From the NCBI RefSeq assembly GCF_001403615.1, contig NZ_LN879456.1, positions 930,001 to 994,000 on the forward strand: 64,000 bases of DNA, written 5' to 3'. The notes beneath the pieces were generated by a model. That model made no database searches. It was given only the letters and a program-made list of their open reading frames with translations, and was not told the DNA's origin. The DNA comes from Desnuesiella massiliensis. Its GTDB lineage: Bacteria; Bacillota; Clostridia; Clostridiales; Clostridiaceae. Position numbers and translations under genes: made by a program. Shown here one piece after another: positions 26,876-35,825 of the stretch (positions within the stretch are counted from its first letter, which is position 1; each line of letters begins with the position of its first letter).

Positions 26876-28114
26876 TTATTCATTCCACTTTTTAATTATT
26901 AAAGTAGCATTGTGTCCACCAAAGCCTAGGGAATTAGTTAGTGCATACTTCATTGAAATTTCTCTACCCACATTAGGTACATAATCTAAATCGCACTCTT
27001 CATCCTTAACCTCGTATCCAATAGTTGGAGGTACAAAGTTTTCTTGCAAAGCCTTTACACATATAATGGCTTCTATAGCTCCTGCAGCACCTAATAAATG
27101 CCCTGTCATAGATTTTGTGGAGCTTACTGGTATATTATAAGCATCTTTTCCAAATACATTTTTTATTGCAATAGTCTCAAACTTATCATTGTAAGGGGTT
27201 GATGTACCATGAGCATTTATATAACTCATCTCATTAGCTTCAATGCCAGCTTCCTTTATAGCCATAGTCATAGCTTTGCTTGCTCCTAAGCCTTCAGGGT
27301 CTGGTGAAGTCATATGATAAGCATCACAGGTAGCACCATATCCTACTATTTCAGCATAAATTTTTGCCCCTCTTTTTAAAGCGTGTTCTAAACTTTCTAG
27401 AATTAGTATCCCTGCTCCCTCTCCCATAACAAAACCATCTCTTTCCTTGTCAAAAGGAATAGAAGCTCTTTTTATATTTTCACTGGTACTTAGAGCTGTT
27501 AATGAGGCAAAGCCTGCTAAGCTTAAAGGTGTTATAGACGCTTCTGTACCTCCAGCAATAATCACATCTAGTTCACCATTTTTAATAAGCTTAAAGGCAT
27601 CTCCTATAGCATTAGTCCCTGTAGCACAAGCTGTTACCACAGAAGTGCACATACCCTTGGCTCCATATTTTATAGCTATGTTTCCTGAAGCCATATTTCC
27701 TATTATCATTGGTATTAATAAGGGTGAAACTCTACTAGGACCTTTTTCAAGGAGTTTTTGGTGCTCTTTTTCGATAGTACTAAAGCCACCTATACCTGAA
27801 CCTACTAATACCCCAAATCTATCTTCCTCTAAAGAGTTTACATCTATGGCTGAATCTTCCATAGCTTGATGGCATGCAGCCATTGCAAATTGACAAAATC
27901 TATCCATTCTTCTTGCGTCTCTTTTGTCAATATAGTTTTCTGGAACAAAATCTTTTACTTCTGCTGCTATTTTAACTTTATAATCATCAGTATTAAAAGC
28001 TTTTATAAAGTCTATACCGCATTTTCCTTGTTTGGAGTTGTTCCAAAAACTATTTACATCATTTCCTATAGGAGTTATAGCTCCCATACCTGTTATTACT
28101 ACTCTATTTTTCAT
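26876..28114 (-). CDS. fabF: 3-oxoacyl-ACP synthase II
   Basis: 412 residues from ATG 28114 (AAGGTGG just upstream; a GTG four codons earlier overlaps that site and is rejected). Condensing enzyme: nucleophile Cys in VVTACATGTNAIG (about 160-172), His in INAHGTSTPYND and in STKSMTGHLLGAAG. Elongates acyl-ACP with malonyl-ACP. Lies between fabG and accB. Confidence 0.96.
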   Translation of the reverse strand: MKNRVVITGMGAITPIGNDVNSFWNNSKQGKCGIDFIKAFNTDDYKVKIAAEVKDFVPENYIDKRDARRMDRFCQFAMAACHQAMEDSAIDVNSLEEDRFGVLVGSGIGGFSTIEKEHQKLLEKGPSRVSPLLIPMIIGNMASGNIAIKYGAKGMCTSVVTACATGTNAIGDAFKLIKNGELDVIIAGGTEASITPLSLAGFASLTALSTSENIKRASIPFDKERDGFVMGEGAGILILESLEHALKRGAKIYAEIVGYGATCDAYHMTSPDPEGLGASKAMTMAIKEAGIEANEMSYINAHGTSTPYNDKFETIAIKNVFGKDAYNIPVSSTKSMTGHLLGAAGAIEAIICVKALQENFVPPTIGYEVKDEECDLDYVPNVGREISMKYALTNSLGFGGHNATLIIKKWNE

Positions 28115-28143
28115 AGAATTTACCACCTTATCATTTTTTATAT

Positions 28144-28884
28144 TTACATTACCATACCGCCATCTACATTTATAACCTGCCCTGTTATATAGCTAGCCTC
28201 ATCACTGGATAGAAATGCTACTAACTTAGCTACATCCTCAGGAGTTCCTAATCTTTTTAGCGGAATTGATCCTTTTAATTCTTCTTTAACTTTATCTGAT
28301 AATACCTCTGTCATATCCGTTTGGATAAAGCCAGGGGCTACTGCATTTACATTTATGCCTCTTGAACCTAACTCCTTAGCCAGAGATTTAGTGATACCTA
28401 TAATCCCAGCTTTAGAAGCTGCATAATTCAATTGGCCAGCATTACCTACCAAGCCAATAACAGAAGATATATTTATTATTTTTCCACATTTTTGTTTTAA
28501 CATAACAGGTGTAACATGTTTTATGCAATTAAAAGTGCCTTTTAAATTTATTTCTATTACCTTATCAAAATCTTCTTCCTTCATTCTTAATAAAAGAGTA
28601 TCCCTAGTAACTCCTGCATTATTTACAAGTATATCAATGGAAGCGTATTTATTAACAGTTGCTTCCATAAGTCTCTGAGCTTCATCAAATTTACTTACAT
28701 CTGCTTTAAATAGCATATGATCTCCACCAAAGGCGTTTAACTCTTCCAAAGTCTTTAAAGCTTCTTCTTCATTGCTTCTATAATTTAATACTATATTTGC
28801 ACCAAGACTTGCCAGTTTTAAAGCAATGGCTTTACCAATGCCTTTAGCACTTCCAGTGACAATAGCACATTTATTTTTTAACAT
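28144..28884 (-). CDS. fabG: 3-oxoacyl-ACP reductase
   Basis: 246 residues. Short-chain dehydrogenase: TGSAKGIGKAIA (about 10-21), NNAGVTRD, catalytic Ser in NISSVIGLVGN, YAASKAGIIG (Tyr and Lys) and the tail SYITGQVINVDGGM. NADPH-dependent reduction of 3-oxoacyl-ACP. Ribosome binding site AAGGAGG. Confidence 0.97.
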   Translation of the reverse strand: MLKNKCAIVTGSAKGIGKAIALKLASLGANIVLNYRSNEEEALKTLEELNAFGGDHMLFKADVSKFDEAQRLMEATVNKYASIDILVNNAGVTRDTLLLRMKEEDFDKVIEINLKGTFNCIKHVTPVMLKQKCGKIINISSVIGLVGNAGQLNYAASKAGIIGITKSLAKELGSRGINVNAVAPGFIQTDMTEVLSDKVKEELKGSIPLKRLGTPEDVAKLVAFLSSDEASYITGQVINVDGGMVM

Positions 28885-28901
28885 GAAATACCTCCTTAAT
28901 T

Positions 28902-29831
28902 TTACGATATAATCTCTAAGGTCTTTTCTAAGCTTTTCATATCTTCTACATTATAAGTTTTTGCTTTTCTATCAATCTTTTTAACGAAAGTGCTTAAAGT
29001 CTTTCCAGGACCTATTTCAATAAAGGTATCAACGCCTTTATTGAGCATATTTATTATGGTTTTCTCCCATTGAACAGAAGACATTACTTGAAGTTTCATT
29101 AAATCCTTTAAATTTTCCTCTTCTATATACTCTGCAGTTACATTAGAAATAACAGGTATACTGATTTTATTAAAGGTTATTTTCTTTAATTGTTCTGCTA
29201 AATTTAAAGCTGCAGGTTTTAACATAGAGCTATGGAAAGGAGCGCTCACTGATAATTTTATAGTTTTTAAAGCTCCCATGTCCTTAGCTATTTCCATAGC
29301 AAAGTCTAATGCAGAGGTGTCGCCAGCTATTACTATTTGACCTGGGCAATTATAATTTGCTACTTCTAATATTCCTTTTTTAGCGGAAGCTTCACATAAC
29401 TCCCTCACTTTATCTTCTTTAAGACCTAGTACAGCCACCATACCTCCAATACCTTGTGGTACAGCCTCTTGCATAAATCTGCCTCTCTTTTTCACCAACT
29501 TCACAGCCTCTTTAAAGCTTATGGCACCGCTGCATACTAAAGCGCCATATTCACCTAAACTTAGACCAGCTACTACTTCTGGTTTTATATTATATTTATC
29601 TAATGCCTTTAAAGCTGCTATACTAGTAGTTAATATGGCGGGCTGAGTATTCTCAGTCTTATCTAAATCCTCTTTTAATCCTTCAAAGCACAAAGTTGAA
29701 AGGCTAAATCCTAAAGCCTCATTGGCCTCTTCAAATACTGACTTAGCTTCCTCTAAATTATTGTATAAGTCTAATCCCATACCCACATATTGCGATCCTT
29801 GACCCGGGAATATAAAAGCTATTTTACTCAT
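28902..29831 (-). CDS. fabD: Malonyl-CoA:ACP transacylase
   Basis: 309 residues. FPGQGSQYVGMG at the N-terminus, nucleophile Ser in GLSLGEYGAL (about 90-99), catalytic His in SAPFHSSMLKPAA. Loads malonate on ACP for chain extension. Follows fabK with an 11-bp gap. Confidence 0.96.
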   Translation of the reverse strand: MSKIAFIFPGQGSQYVGMGLDLYNNLEEAKSVFEEANEALGFSLSTLCFEGLKEDLDKTENTQPAILTTSIAALKALDKYNIKPEVVAGLSLGEYGALVCSGAISFKEAVKLVKKRGRFMQEAVPQGIGGMVAVLGLKEDKVRELCEASAKKGILEVANYNCPGQIVIAGDTSALDFAMEIAKDMGALKTIKLSVSAPFHSSMLKPAALNLAEQLKKITFNKISIPVISNVTAEYIEEENLKDLMKLQVMSSVQWEKTIINMLNKGVDTFIEIGPGKTLSTFVKKIDRKAKTYNVEDMKSLEKTLEIIS

Positions 29832-29842
29832 TTATTCCTCCA

Positions 29843-30784
29843 TTAAATCCTGTTTTGGAAATTCTTTATGATTGCTTGAGCTTCTGTAAACATTTCTTCT
29901 ATTATATCTTTACAGCTTTGTTCTTTATTTATTAAACCCGCTATTTGCCCAGCCATCACAGAGCCATATTCTACATCTCCATTTACCACTGCCTTAGGTA
30001 AAGCACCTTTTCCTAATTCTTCGTATTTTTCTGCTGGTGCATTTTCTTTTTCTAAAAGTTGAAATTGTCTTGCTAATTTGTTCCTAATGACTCTTACAGG
30101 ATGGCCTGTGGCTCTACCTGTAACTACTGAATCTATATCCTTAGATTTTATTACCTTATCCTTATAATTTTGGTGAACAGTACATTCTTTTGCCACCAAA
30201 AATCTTGTACCTACTTGAATTCCTTCTGCTCCAAGCATAAGGGCCGCAGCCACTCCTCTTCCATCTCCTATACCTCCTGCAGCAATAACAGGTATATTCA
30301 CCGCATCCACTACCTGAGGTACTAAAGCCATGGTGGTTAACTCCCCTATATGTCCTCCAGCTTCACAGCCCTCCACTACTACAGCGTCTGCACCGCATCT
30401 CTCCATTCTAATAGCTAGAGCTACAGAAGGTACTACTGGTATGACTTTAATACCATGGGATTTCCACATATCAATATACTTACCAGGATTTCCAGCCCCT
30501 GTAGTAACTACTTTAACTCCCTCTTCACAGACTAATTTAGCTAGCTCATCGGCATTGCTGCTTAAAAGCATTATATTCACTCCAAAAGGCTTGTCTGTAA
30601 GTTCCTTTGTTTTCCTTATTTGTTCTCTTACCCATTCCACTGGCGCATTAGCACCTGCAATAAGTCCTAAGCCTCCTGCATTACTAACTGCTGCAGCTAA
30701 TGAACTATCAGCTATCCAAGCCATGCCACCTTGAATTATAGGATACTCTATATTAAGCATACTTGATAATTTACAATCAAACAT
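29843..30784 (-). CDS. fabK: Enoyl-ACP reductase II (FMN-dependent)
   Basis: 313 residues from ATG 30784, which follows AGGAGGATTAAT; the frame is open 12 codons further but without a ribosome binding site. TIM-barrel of the nitronate monooxygenase/FabK type: YPIIQGGMAWIAD, GLGLIAGANAP, VEGCEAGGHIG and IAAGGIGDGRGVAAALMLGAEGIQ (FMN phosphate loop, partly quoted). Reduces enoyl-ACP with NAD(P)H; it replaces the triclosan-sensitive FabI, which is absent from the window. Confidence 0.93.
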   Translation of the reverse strand: MFDCKLSSMLNIEYPIIQGGMAWIADSSLAAAVSNAGGLGLIAGANAPVEWVREQIRKTKELTDKPFGVNIMLLSSNADELAKLVCEEGVKVVTTGAGNPGKYIDMWKSHGIKVIPVVPSVALAIRMERCGADAVVVEGCEAGGHIGELTTMALVPQVVDAVNIPVIAAGGIGDGRGVAAALMLGAEGIQVGTRFLVAKECTVHQNYKDKVIKSKDIDSVVTGRATGHPVRVIRNKLARQFQLLEKENAPAEKYEELGKGALPKAVVNGDVEYGSVMAGQIAGLINKEQSCKDIIEEMFTEAQAIIKNFQNRI

Positions 30785-30841
30785 ATTAATCCTCCTATTT
30801 AATAGGTCAGATATATACATATCTGACCTATAATAAATTTA

Positions 30842-31063
30842 TTATGCTGTCTTTTGTTCAATATACTTTACTGCATCTTCAACAGTTTTTATGCTTTCTG
30901 CATCTTCTATTTGGATATTAAAAGCTTCTTCTAATTCAATTATTATTTGGAATAAATCTAAAGAATCCACTCCTAAATCTTGAAAAGATGTTTCTAATTT
31001 TACTTCTTCTTCTTCTACACCTAATTGATTAACTATAATTTCCTTAATTTTTTCAAATATCAT
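30842..31063 (-). CDS. acpP: Acyl carrier protein
   Basis: 73 residues, strongly acidic, with the phosphopantetheine Ser in LGVDSLDLFQIIIELEE (the DSL motif). Carries growing acyl chains. Between fabH and fabK. Ribosome binding site TTGGAGG. The 78-base gap to fabH contains a short direct repeat (own entry). Confidence 0.95.
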   Translation of the reverse strand: MIFEKIKEIIVNQLGVEEEEVKLETSFQDLGVDSLDLFQIIIELEEAFNIQIEDAESIKTVEDAVKYIEQKTA

Positions 31064-31076
31064 GATTTAAACCTCC

Positions 31077-31147
31077 AAATTTATATATTATATTTTAATT
31101 GTTGCCAAGTTATATGAAGTTTATATATTATATTCTAATTATTACCA
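31077..31147. repeat. Two 31-base direct repeats between fabH and acpP
   Basis: 31077-31107 and 31117-31147 match at about 27 of 31 positions and are spaced by a 40-base period. The second copy contains the last sense codon and the stop of fabH; the first is a diverged duplicate next to the acpP ribosome binding site. Confidence 0.8.
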
Positions 31148-32119
31148 TTCAATAAGAGCAGCACCATAGGTTAGGCCTCCGCCAAAACCTACTATTATAA
31201 CCTTATCTCCCTTTTGAAGCATTGCATTATTGTTCATTTCATGTAAGGCTATAGGAATACTAGCTGCTGAAGTATTTCCATATTTATCTACATTGATGTA
31301 AAACTTATTTAGGGGTATATTTAATTTTCTGCTTGCAAAATCTATTATTCTATAATTAGCCTGATGAGGTATTATGTATTTCACCTCTTCTAAGCTACAA
31401 TTGCCATCACTTATGACTTTCTCTATAGCTTCTATAATAGCGCTGGTTGCAAACTTAAATACTTCTCTCCCATCCATTATCACATGATTATCTTTTGATT
31501 GTATTTCTTCTTTCTTAGCAAAGGGATTTCTAAGGGAAAGAGCTCCACATTCTAAGCTATCTCCTTTTTCACCCACTGACTTTGTATATAGAGATATTAT
31601 TCCCTTTTCTTCCGAGGCAGATAACAGGGCTGCTCCAGCTCCATCTCCGAACAAGACGCAGGTGTTTCTATCCTCCCAATTTACAATCTTAGATAAAACC
31701 TCCGCTCCAATAACCAATGCGTTCTTCGCTTGTTTTATACTGATTAAGCTATGAGCTATGGTTAATCCATAAATAAATCCTGAACAAGCTGCATTAATAT
31801 CAAAAGCGGTAGCATTAATAGCGCCTATATTCTTTTGAACAATACACGCCATAGAAGGAGTAAGCATTTCTCCCGTAATTGAAGCAAAAATTATTAAATC
31901 TATATCCTCAGCTTCTAACCCGGAGCTTTTTAATGCCTCAAGAGCTGCTTTTGTTCCTATGTCTGAAGTGTCCTCATCTGTAGCTATCCTTCTCTCTTTA
32001 ATACCAGTTCTAGAAACTATCCATTCATCATTTGTGTCCACAAATTTTGATATATCTTCATTGGTCAATATAAAGGAAGGCGTGTAATTGCCTGTGGCAA
32101 TTATTTTAGAGTTAATCAT
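31142..32119 (-). CDS. fabH: 3-oxoacyl-ACP synthase III
   Basis: 325 residues. Initiating condensing enzyme: nucleophile Cys in DINAACSGFIYGL (about 108-120), His in IPHQANYRI and Asn in YGNTSAASIP. Joins acetyl-CoA to malonyl-ACP. It follows fabT; the fabT end holds its ribosome binding site (AAAGGAGAA). Confidence 0.96.
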   Translation of the reverse strand: MINSKIIATGNYTPSFILTNEDISKFVDTNDEWIVSRTGIKERRIATDEDTSDIGTKAALEALKSSGLEAEDIDLIIFASITGEMLTPSMACIVQKNIGAINATAFDINAACSGFIYGLTIAHSLISIKQAKNALVIGAEVLSKIVNWEDRNTCVLFGDGAGAALLSASEEKGIISLYTKSVGEKGDSLECGALSLRNPFAKKEEIQSKDNHVIMDGREVFKFATSAIIEAIEKVISDGNCSLEEVKYIIPHQANYRIIDFASRKLNIPLNKFYINVDKYGNTSAASIPIALHEMNNNAMLQKGDKVIIVGFGGGLTYGAALIEW

Positions 32120-32121
32120 TT

Positions 32122-32583
32122 TTATTCTCCTTTATGCTTCAAGTTATATTTATCTTTAAAGAAGATATTTAGTTTTTCTAAAGAATTAGTAAGCACTTCT
32201 TCCTCTTCTTTAGATAATCCTCCAATAGTTGCTTTTATCATATCAGAGTGAAACTTTTCATGTATTCTATAAGCTAACTTACCTCTCTTAGTCAATTGGA
32301 TGAGAACAACTCTTCTATCCTCTTCGATTCTTTTTCTCTCCACATAACCTTTTTTGATAAGCTTATTTATAGCTGTGGTTAAGGTTCCTACTGTTATTCC
32401 TAAATCTCCAGCTACCTCTGACATGCTTCTTGGTTCATACATACCAATAGCTTCAATAGTGTGGATTTCCGTAACTGAAAGATCTTTAAAGTCTCCGCTC
32501 TGTAAAGCATTTTGTTCAATCTGAAGAATATCATTAAATAAATTAACTAAAAGCTCATTTAATACATTAACTGCTTTACTCAT
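32122..32583 (-). CDS. fabT: MarR-family regulator of fatty acid synthesis (FabT-like)
   Basis: 153 residues from ATG 32583 (AAGAGGTG upstream). The frame is open 17 codons further to a TTG, but that segment is the operator, so it is rejected. MarR winged helix: MSEVAGDLGITVGTLTTAINKLIKKGYVERKRIEEDRRVVLIQLT (in part; wing RIEEDRRVV). First gene of the fab operon, as FabT is in streptococci, where acyl-ACP acts as co-repressor. Two 13-bp palindromes overlap its promoter. FapR, the Bacillus regulator, is unrelated and has a hot-dog domain, absent here. Confidence 0.88.
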   Translation of the reverse strand: MSKAVNVLNELLVNLFNDILQIEQNALQSGDFKDLSVTEIHTIEAIGMYEPRSMSEVAGDLGITVGTLTTAINKLIKKGYVERKRIEEDRRVVLIQLTKRGKLAYRIHEKFHSDMIKATIGGLSKEEEEVLTNSLEKLNIFFKDKYNLKHKGE

Positions 32584-32622
32584 GAAATTTATACACCTCT
32601 TAATATATTTATAAGGTTTATT

Positions 32623-32651
32623 TTTGACTGTCAAATATTTTGATAGTCAAA
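32623..32651. promoter_or_regulatory. Tandem FabT-like operators
   Basis: TTTGACTGTCAAA (32623-32635) and TTTGATAGTCAAA (32639-32651) are 13-base palindromes three bases apart, lying over and just after the -10 box of the fab promoter. They resemble the TTTGAnnnTCAAA operators of FabT. A weaker related palindrome, GACTGTTGACAGTT, covers the -35 region. Confidence 0.8.
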
Positions 32652-32679
32652 GTATATTATAATTAAAAAGAACTGTCAA
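32651..32679 (-). promoter_or_regulatory. Promoter of the fab operon
   Basis: Minus strand TTGACA, 17 bases, TATACT, with the operator palindrome starting on the -10 box. Transcription should start near 32644 and give a leader of about 60 bases before fabT. Confidence 0.85.
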
Positions 32680-32941
32680 CAGTCTAAAATAAATCTAAAA
32701 TCCGTTATATTATCGTTTTATGCAAAATTACACTAAAATATTTAAAAAATTCTTAGTGTACCTTTATATAGATACTTAATTCACAACTTGAATTTTTTTA
32801 AAAAACTTCCTGTACTATAGTTATTTATAAGTTACTCATATATTAAGGTGTAAATAAAACTCATTATAACATAGAATTTTACCTACACCTTTAAATTAAT
32901 TGATTCCTATAAAAAAGTTAATATGTAAATTAATATATCTA
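32680..32941. other. Intergenic gap between fab promoter and flavin reductase gene
   Basis: AT-rich, no convincing reading frame. Two weak inverted repeats: TACACTAA/TTAGTGTA (32729-32760) and AAGGTGTA/TACACCTT with a long loop (32845-32891). Either could help end transcription of the flavin reductase-like gene, but neither has a clean T run. Confidence 0.4.
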
Positions 32942-33448
32942 CTATTTTTCTTCCATATAGCAATCTACTATTTCTCCATAATAAACTGTATGGTAATCTC
33001 CTTCAATATAAGTAGATTTTTTTATATCTTCATTAAGCATATCTGTAGTTAAATCATGCTTATATATAATTTTGCATTCATAAAATATTTGACAACCATC
33101 TATCACAGGAGTTTCAATAGAATTACTTTTCTTTGTTTCTATACCTGCTAACTTAAATTTATCTAAATCTCGTCCAGATTTTGAGCCGCATATACCTAGA
33201 GCCTTTTTCATTCTTGGGTCTAAAGGTATGCTTATGGTAAATTCGTTACTATTTCTTAATATTTCGTGAGTATATCTTGACTTTCTCACAAATATAGTAA
33301 AAGTAGGTCTTCCCCATTCAAATCCCATATTTCCCCAACTGATGGTCATAGTATTAACTCTTTCTCCATCCTTTGTAGTAAGAAAAGCCCCTTGCTTGTG
33401 TAGATATTTCATAGTTTTATCTAAATATTTAATGTATTCAGCACCCAT
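32942..33448 (-). CDS. Flavin reductase-like domain protein (FMN-binding split barrel)
   Basis: 168 residues. NTMTISWGNMGFEWGRPTFTIFVR matches in part the flavin reductase-like split-barrel motif (residues about 31-54), followed by SRYTHEILRNSNEFTISIP and ALGICGSKSGRDLDKF. Such proteins bind FMN and either reduce free flavin or act as small flavoproteins with unknown partners. No membrane segment. Single gene; the neighbours give no hint of a partner. Family call is good, substrate unknown. Confidence 0.82.
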   Translation of the reverse strand: MGAEYIKYLDKTMKYLHKQGAFLTTKDGERVNTMTISWGNMGFEWGRPTFTIFVRKSRYTHEILRNSNEFTISIPLDPRMKKALGICGSKSGRDLDKFKLAGIETKKSNSIETPVIDGCQIFYECKIIYKHDLTTDMLNEDIKKSTYIEGDYHTVYYGEIVDCYMEEK

Positions 33449-33546
33449 ATAAAATCCTCCATGTTCGCTATTTTTATTCTATTATATCATATGTAAATAT
33501 TAGAATTCTAATCATAACTCATAAAATGATGAATCCAATATCTTTA

Positions 33547-34278
33547 TTATTTTTGAGAAAGCAAATTATCGTAGTATTTTACTAATTCAATATATTCTCC
33601 TAAAATTTTTCTTCCCTCATCACTTAAATCATAAACTCCTCTACTCACTTTATTAAACCATCCATAGTAATTATCAGAAAGTATAGATAAGGTTTTCTTT
33701 TCATCAGTTCCATAGGCCCTTAGGTTTTTAGGTGACATAGCCCCATATTTATTTAAACAGCAAGCTATAAAAATTGCACTTTCTCTATAGGAGGTAACTA
33801 ATTTTTTCCCTGTACTTCCTCCTACATTTAAATCATATTGTCTACTATTTACTTCTTTTATCAAATTTGCCCGTTTCTTTTTATTCATGGCTTTACTCTT
33901 TGATATGTCAAACTCCTTTGGATGAATAGGTATTTCAATAAAACTTTTCTCTCCTTTAAAGGATACCAATATTAACCCTAGTTCTAATCGTCTTATTAGG
34001 TAACAAATATCCTTCCATTTTGAAGTAAAAGTCAATTTTTTAGGTTTAGGAATGGCTATATATACAGAATCTGCTAGTTTCTGACGTTTTACTCCCTGCA
34101 GCAATAAGTCTACACTAAGATTTTTCTTAAGTTCTACAATAACTAACTCATCCTCTTTTATTGCTGATATATCGCAATAATTAACTTCACTACGAACCTT
34201 ATAACCTTCATTAATTAAATAATCATTTACTGGTTTCCATAGATCTACTTCTTTAATATTTTTCTCAATTTTCTTCAT
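33547..34278 (-). CDS. DUF2161-like protein with PD-(D/E)XK nuclease-type core
   Basis: 243 residues. The N-terminal part (about 15-70) contains YCDISAIKEDELVIVELKKN, where Asp and the ELK triad fit the PD-(D/E)XK pattern of the restriction endonuclease-like fold; a QGVKRQKLADSVYIAIPKP helix-strand follows. The C-terminal half (about 165-240) looks like a winged helix (MSPKNLRAYGTDEKKTLSIL; GWFNKVSRGVYDLSDEG), as in DUF2161 and related proteins. Function unknown; no methylase or defence partner sits next to it. It may form a two-gene unit with the Amj gene upstream (22-base gap). Confidence 0.65.
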   Translation of the reverse strand: MKKIEKNIKEVDLWKPVNDYLINEGYKVRSEVNYCDISAIKEDELVIVELKKNLSVDLLLQGVKRQKLADSVYIAIPKPKKLTFTSKWKDICYLIRRLELGLILVSFKGEKSFIEIPIHPKEFDISKSKAMNKKKRANLIKEVNSRQYDLNVGGSTGKKLVTSYRESAIFIACCLNKYGAMSPKNLRAYGTDEKKTLSILSDNYYGWFNKVSRGVYDLSDEGRKILGEYIELVKYYDNLLSQK

Positions 34279-34300
34279 CCTTAAGCCCCCTTAAAATAAT

Positions 34301-35104
34301 CTAAATAACTTGGGCTATAAAAGCTATTATATTAGAAGCAGGTACTAGTATAAATTGAGCTAGGATACTTCCTAAAATTAAACTAGCCACTATAAAAGTT
34401 ATGCATTTATTGAAATATACTATGTCACACTCTCCATTTAATACATCATCTGTTAACATGGATATAAATGGATCTATAAAAACAAACATAAGTATGGTAG
34501 CTAATCCATTAATTACCGAGGATAAGCTGTTACAAGTGGATCTTAGTTCTGGCATTAAACAACCTGCATAAATTGATGAAAGTATTCCTACAGTACTTAT
34601 TGAAAAAGCCACTGTATTTAATAATAATATTTTTTTAGGCAACTTTTTAAAATTCTTTAAATAAGACAGATTCTCCTTATTGGGTTTAGTAACACTACTT
34701 TTAAACTGCTTAATTCCGGCCTTGGAGAATCCGTGCATTAATAATCTAGGTATGGATCTATGAACGCTAAAAGACTCTACTGCCTTACTAAATAGCTTAA
34801 TAAAGGTGGGCATTAATAGTGCTCCCACAATACTAGCCAAAGTAACAGAAAATAGAATCCATCTAAATACATAAATTAATTCCTTAGAGGTTCCATCATT
34901 AATTGCTAATTCTACAGTTTTACTTAAGAAAGGAGCTTGTATAGAATTAGCAGTTCTAGATATTAAAACAAATACATTAAAAACTGCGAAAGAAACTGCT
35001 ATTCTTCCTGTCTTAACTCCTACAACTCTTACAGAATAAGCCAAAGTACCTATTACATAAATTATAAAAGTCAGGAAAAGCACTAGTAACACTTCATTTG
35101 TCAT
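34301..35104 (-). CDS. amj: Lipid II flippase, Amj family
   Basis: 267 residues from ATG 35104, which follows GGGGGAATAAGG; an upstream in-frame start is less likely. About six hydrophobic segments. The N-terminal signature LAYSVRVVGVKTGRIAVSFA and VFVLISRTANSIQAP fits DUF2837, the Amj family. In B. subtilis Amj (YdaH) is an alternate lipid II flippase that can replace MurJ. MurJ is not in this window. Divergent from the ytfI-ytfJ pair. Confidence 0.85.
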   Translation of the reverse strand: MTNEVLLVLFLTFIIYVIGTLAYSVRVVGVKTGRIAVSFAVFNVFVLISRTANSIQAPFLSKTVELAINDGTSKELIYVFRWILFSVTLASIVGALLMPTFIKLFSKAVESFSVHRSIPRLLMHGFSKAGIKQFKSSVTKPNKENLSYLKNFKKLPKKILLLNTVAFSISTVGILSSIYAGCLMPELRSTCNSLSSVINGLATILMFVFIDPFISMLTDDVLNGECDIVYFNKCITFIVASLILGSILAQFILVPASNIIAFIAQVI

Positions 35105-35290
35105 CCTTATTCCCCCATCTACAAATTCTATTACATTATAATTTATTATAAACAATAAGTGAGCACAAGAAAAGACTTGATGTTTTATGGTGAAAATTCT
35201 ATTATTTTCATCTAATATTTGAATATATTAATTGGTAGACTAATATTGAAAGATTGTGCTTAATATTTTAGAAAGTGGAGATGCATTAAT

Positions 35291-35773
35291 ATGATTCTAT
35301 CAATTATTTTTATATTTTTATTAGCACTGGTTATAGCCCTATATATTGTTCCTATAAAAGCTGCTATAAACTACAATACTGACAACATAGAGAGTTTTCA
35401 TGTAATTATTACTTGGCTGAGCTCTATAGTTAAAATAGATGCAATAAAAACAGAAAGAAATGTAACTCTTAAAACATATCTATTTGACAAAAAGATTTTT
35501 TCAAGAGAGCTCGCTATTAAATCAGATAAGATTAACAATCTCAGTAATATAAAAAAGCTAAAGCCCTATAATATAAAGCTGAATACTTCATATGGATTTC
35601 AAGATCCATCTGTTACAGGAGTTTTTTGCGGGGCTTTAAATCTATTAACTGAGTATTTTCAGGTAGAACAGCTTTATAACAATGCAAATTTCTCTTCAGA
35701 TTATGACTATATCCATATTAATGCACTGGCTGATTTTAATGCACTATCTTCACTTATAAATTTATTAAAGTAA
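35291..35773 (+). CDS. DUF2953-like membrane-anchored protein (YtfI-like)
   Basis: 160 residues. One N-terminal hydrophobic segment (about 2-22) and then a soluble part with no catalytic motif; GFQDPSVTGVFCGALNLLTEYF is the DUF2953 core. The gene lies 52 bases before ytfJ, the same order as ytfI-ytfJ in Bacillus, where the unit belongs to sporulation. Function unknown. Shorter than B. subtilis YtfI. No clear forespore promoter could be identified upstream. Confidence 0.7.
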   Translation: MILSIIFIFLLALVIALYIVPIKAAINYNTDNIESFHVIITWLSSIVKIDAIKTERNVTLKTYLFDKKIFSRELAIKSDKINNLSNIKKLKPYNIKLNTSYGFQDPSVTGVFCGALNLLTEYFQVEQLYNNANFSSDYDYIHINALADFNALSSLINLLK

Positions 35774-35825
35774 AAAACACATTTTATTTCCTATTTAGAT
35801 TCAAGAAATAGAGGAGGATTTAATC

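Noticed and set aside
32584..32634. 17-codon N-terminal extension of the MarR regulator
   Set aside because: The extension codes across the promoter-proximal operator and 5' leader; ATG 32583 has AAGAGGTG at proper distance.
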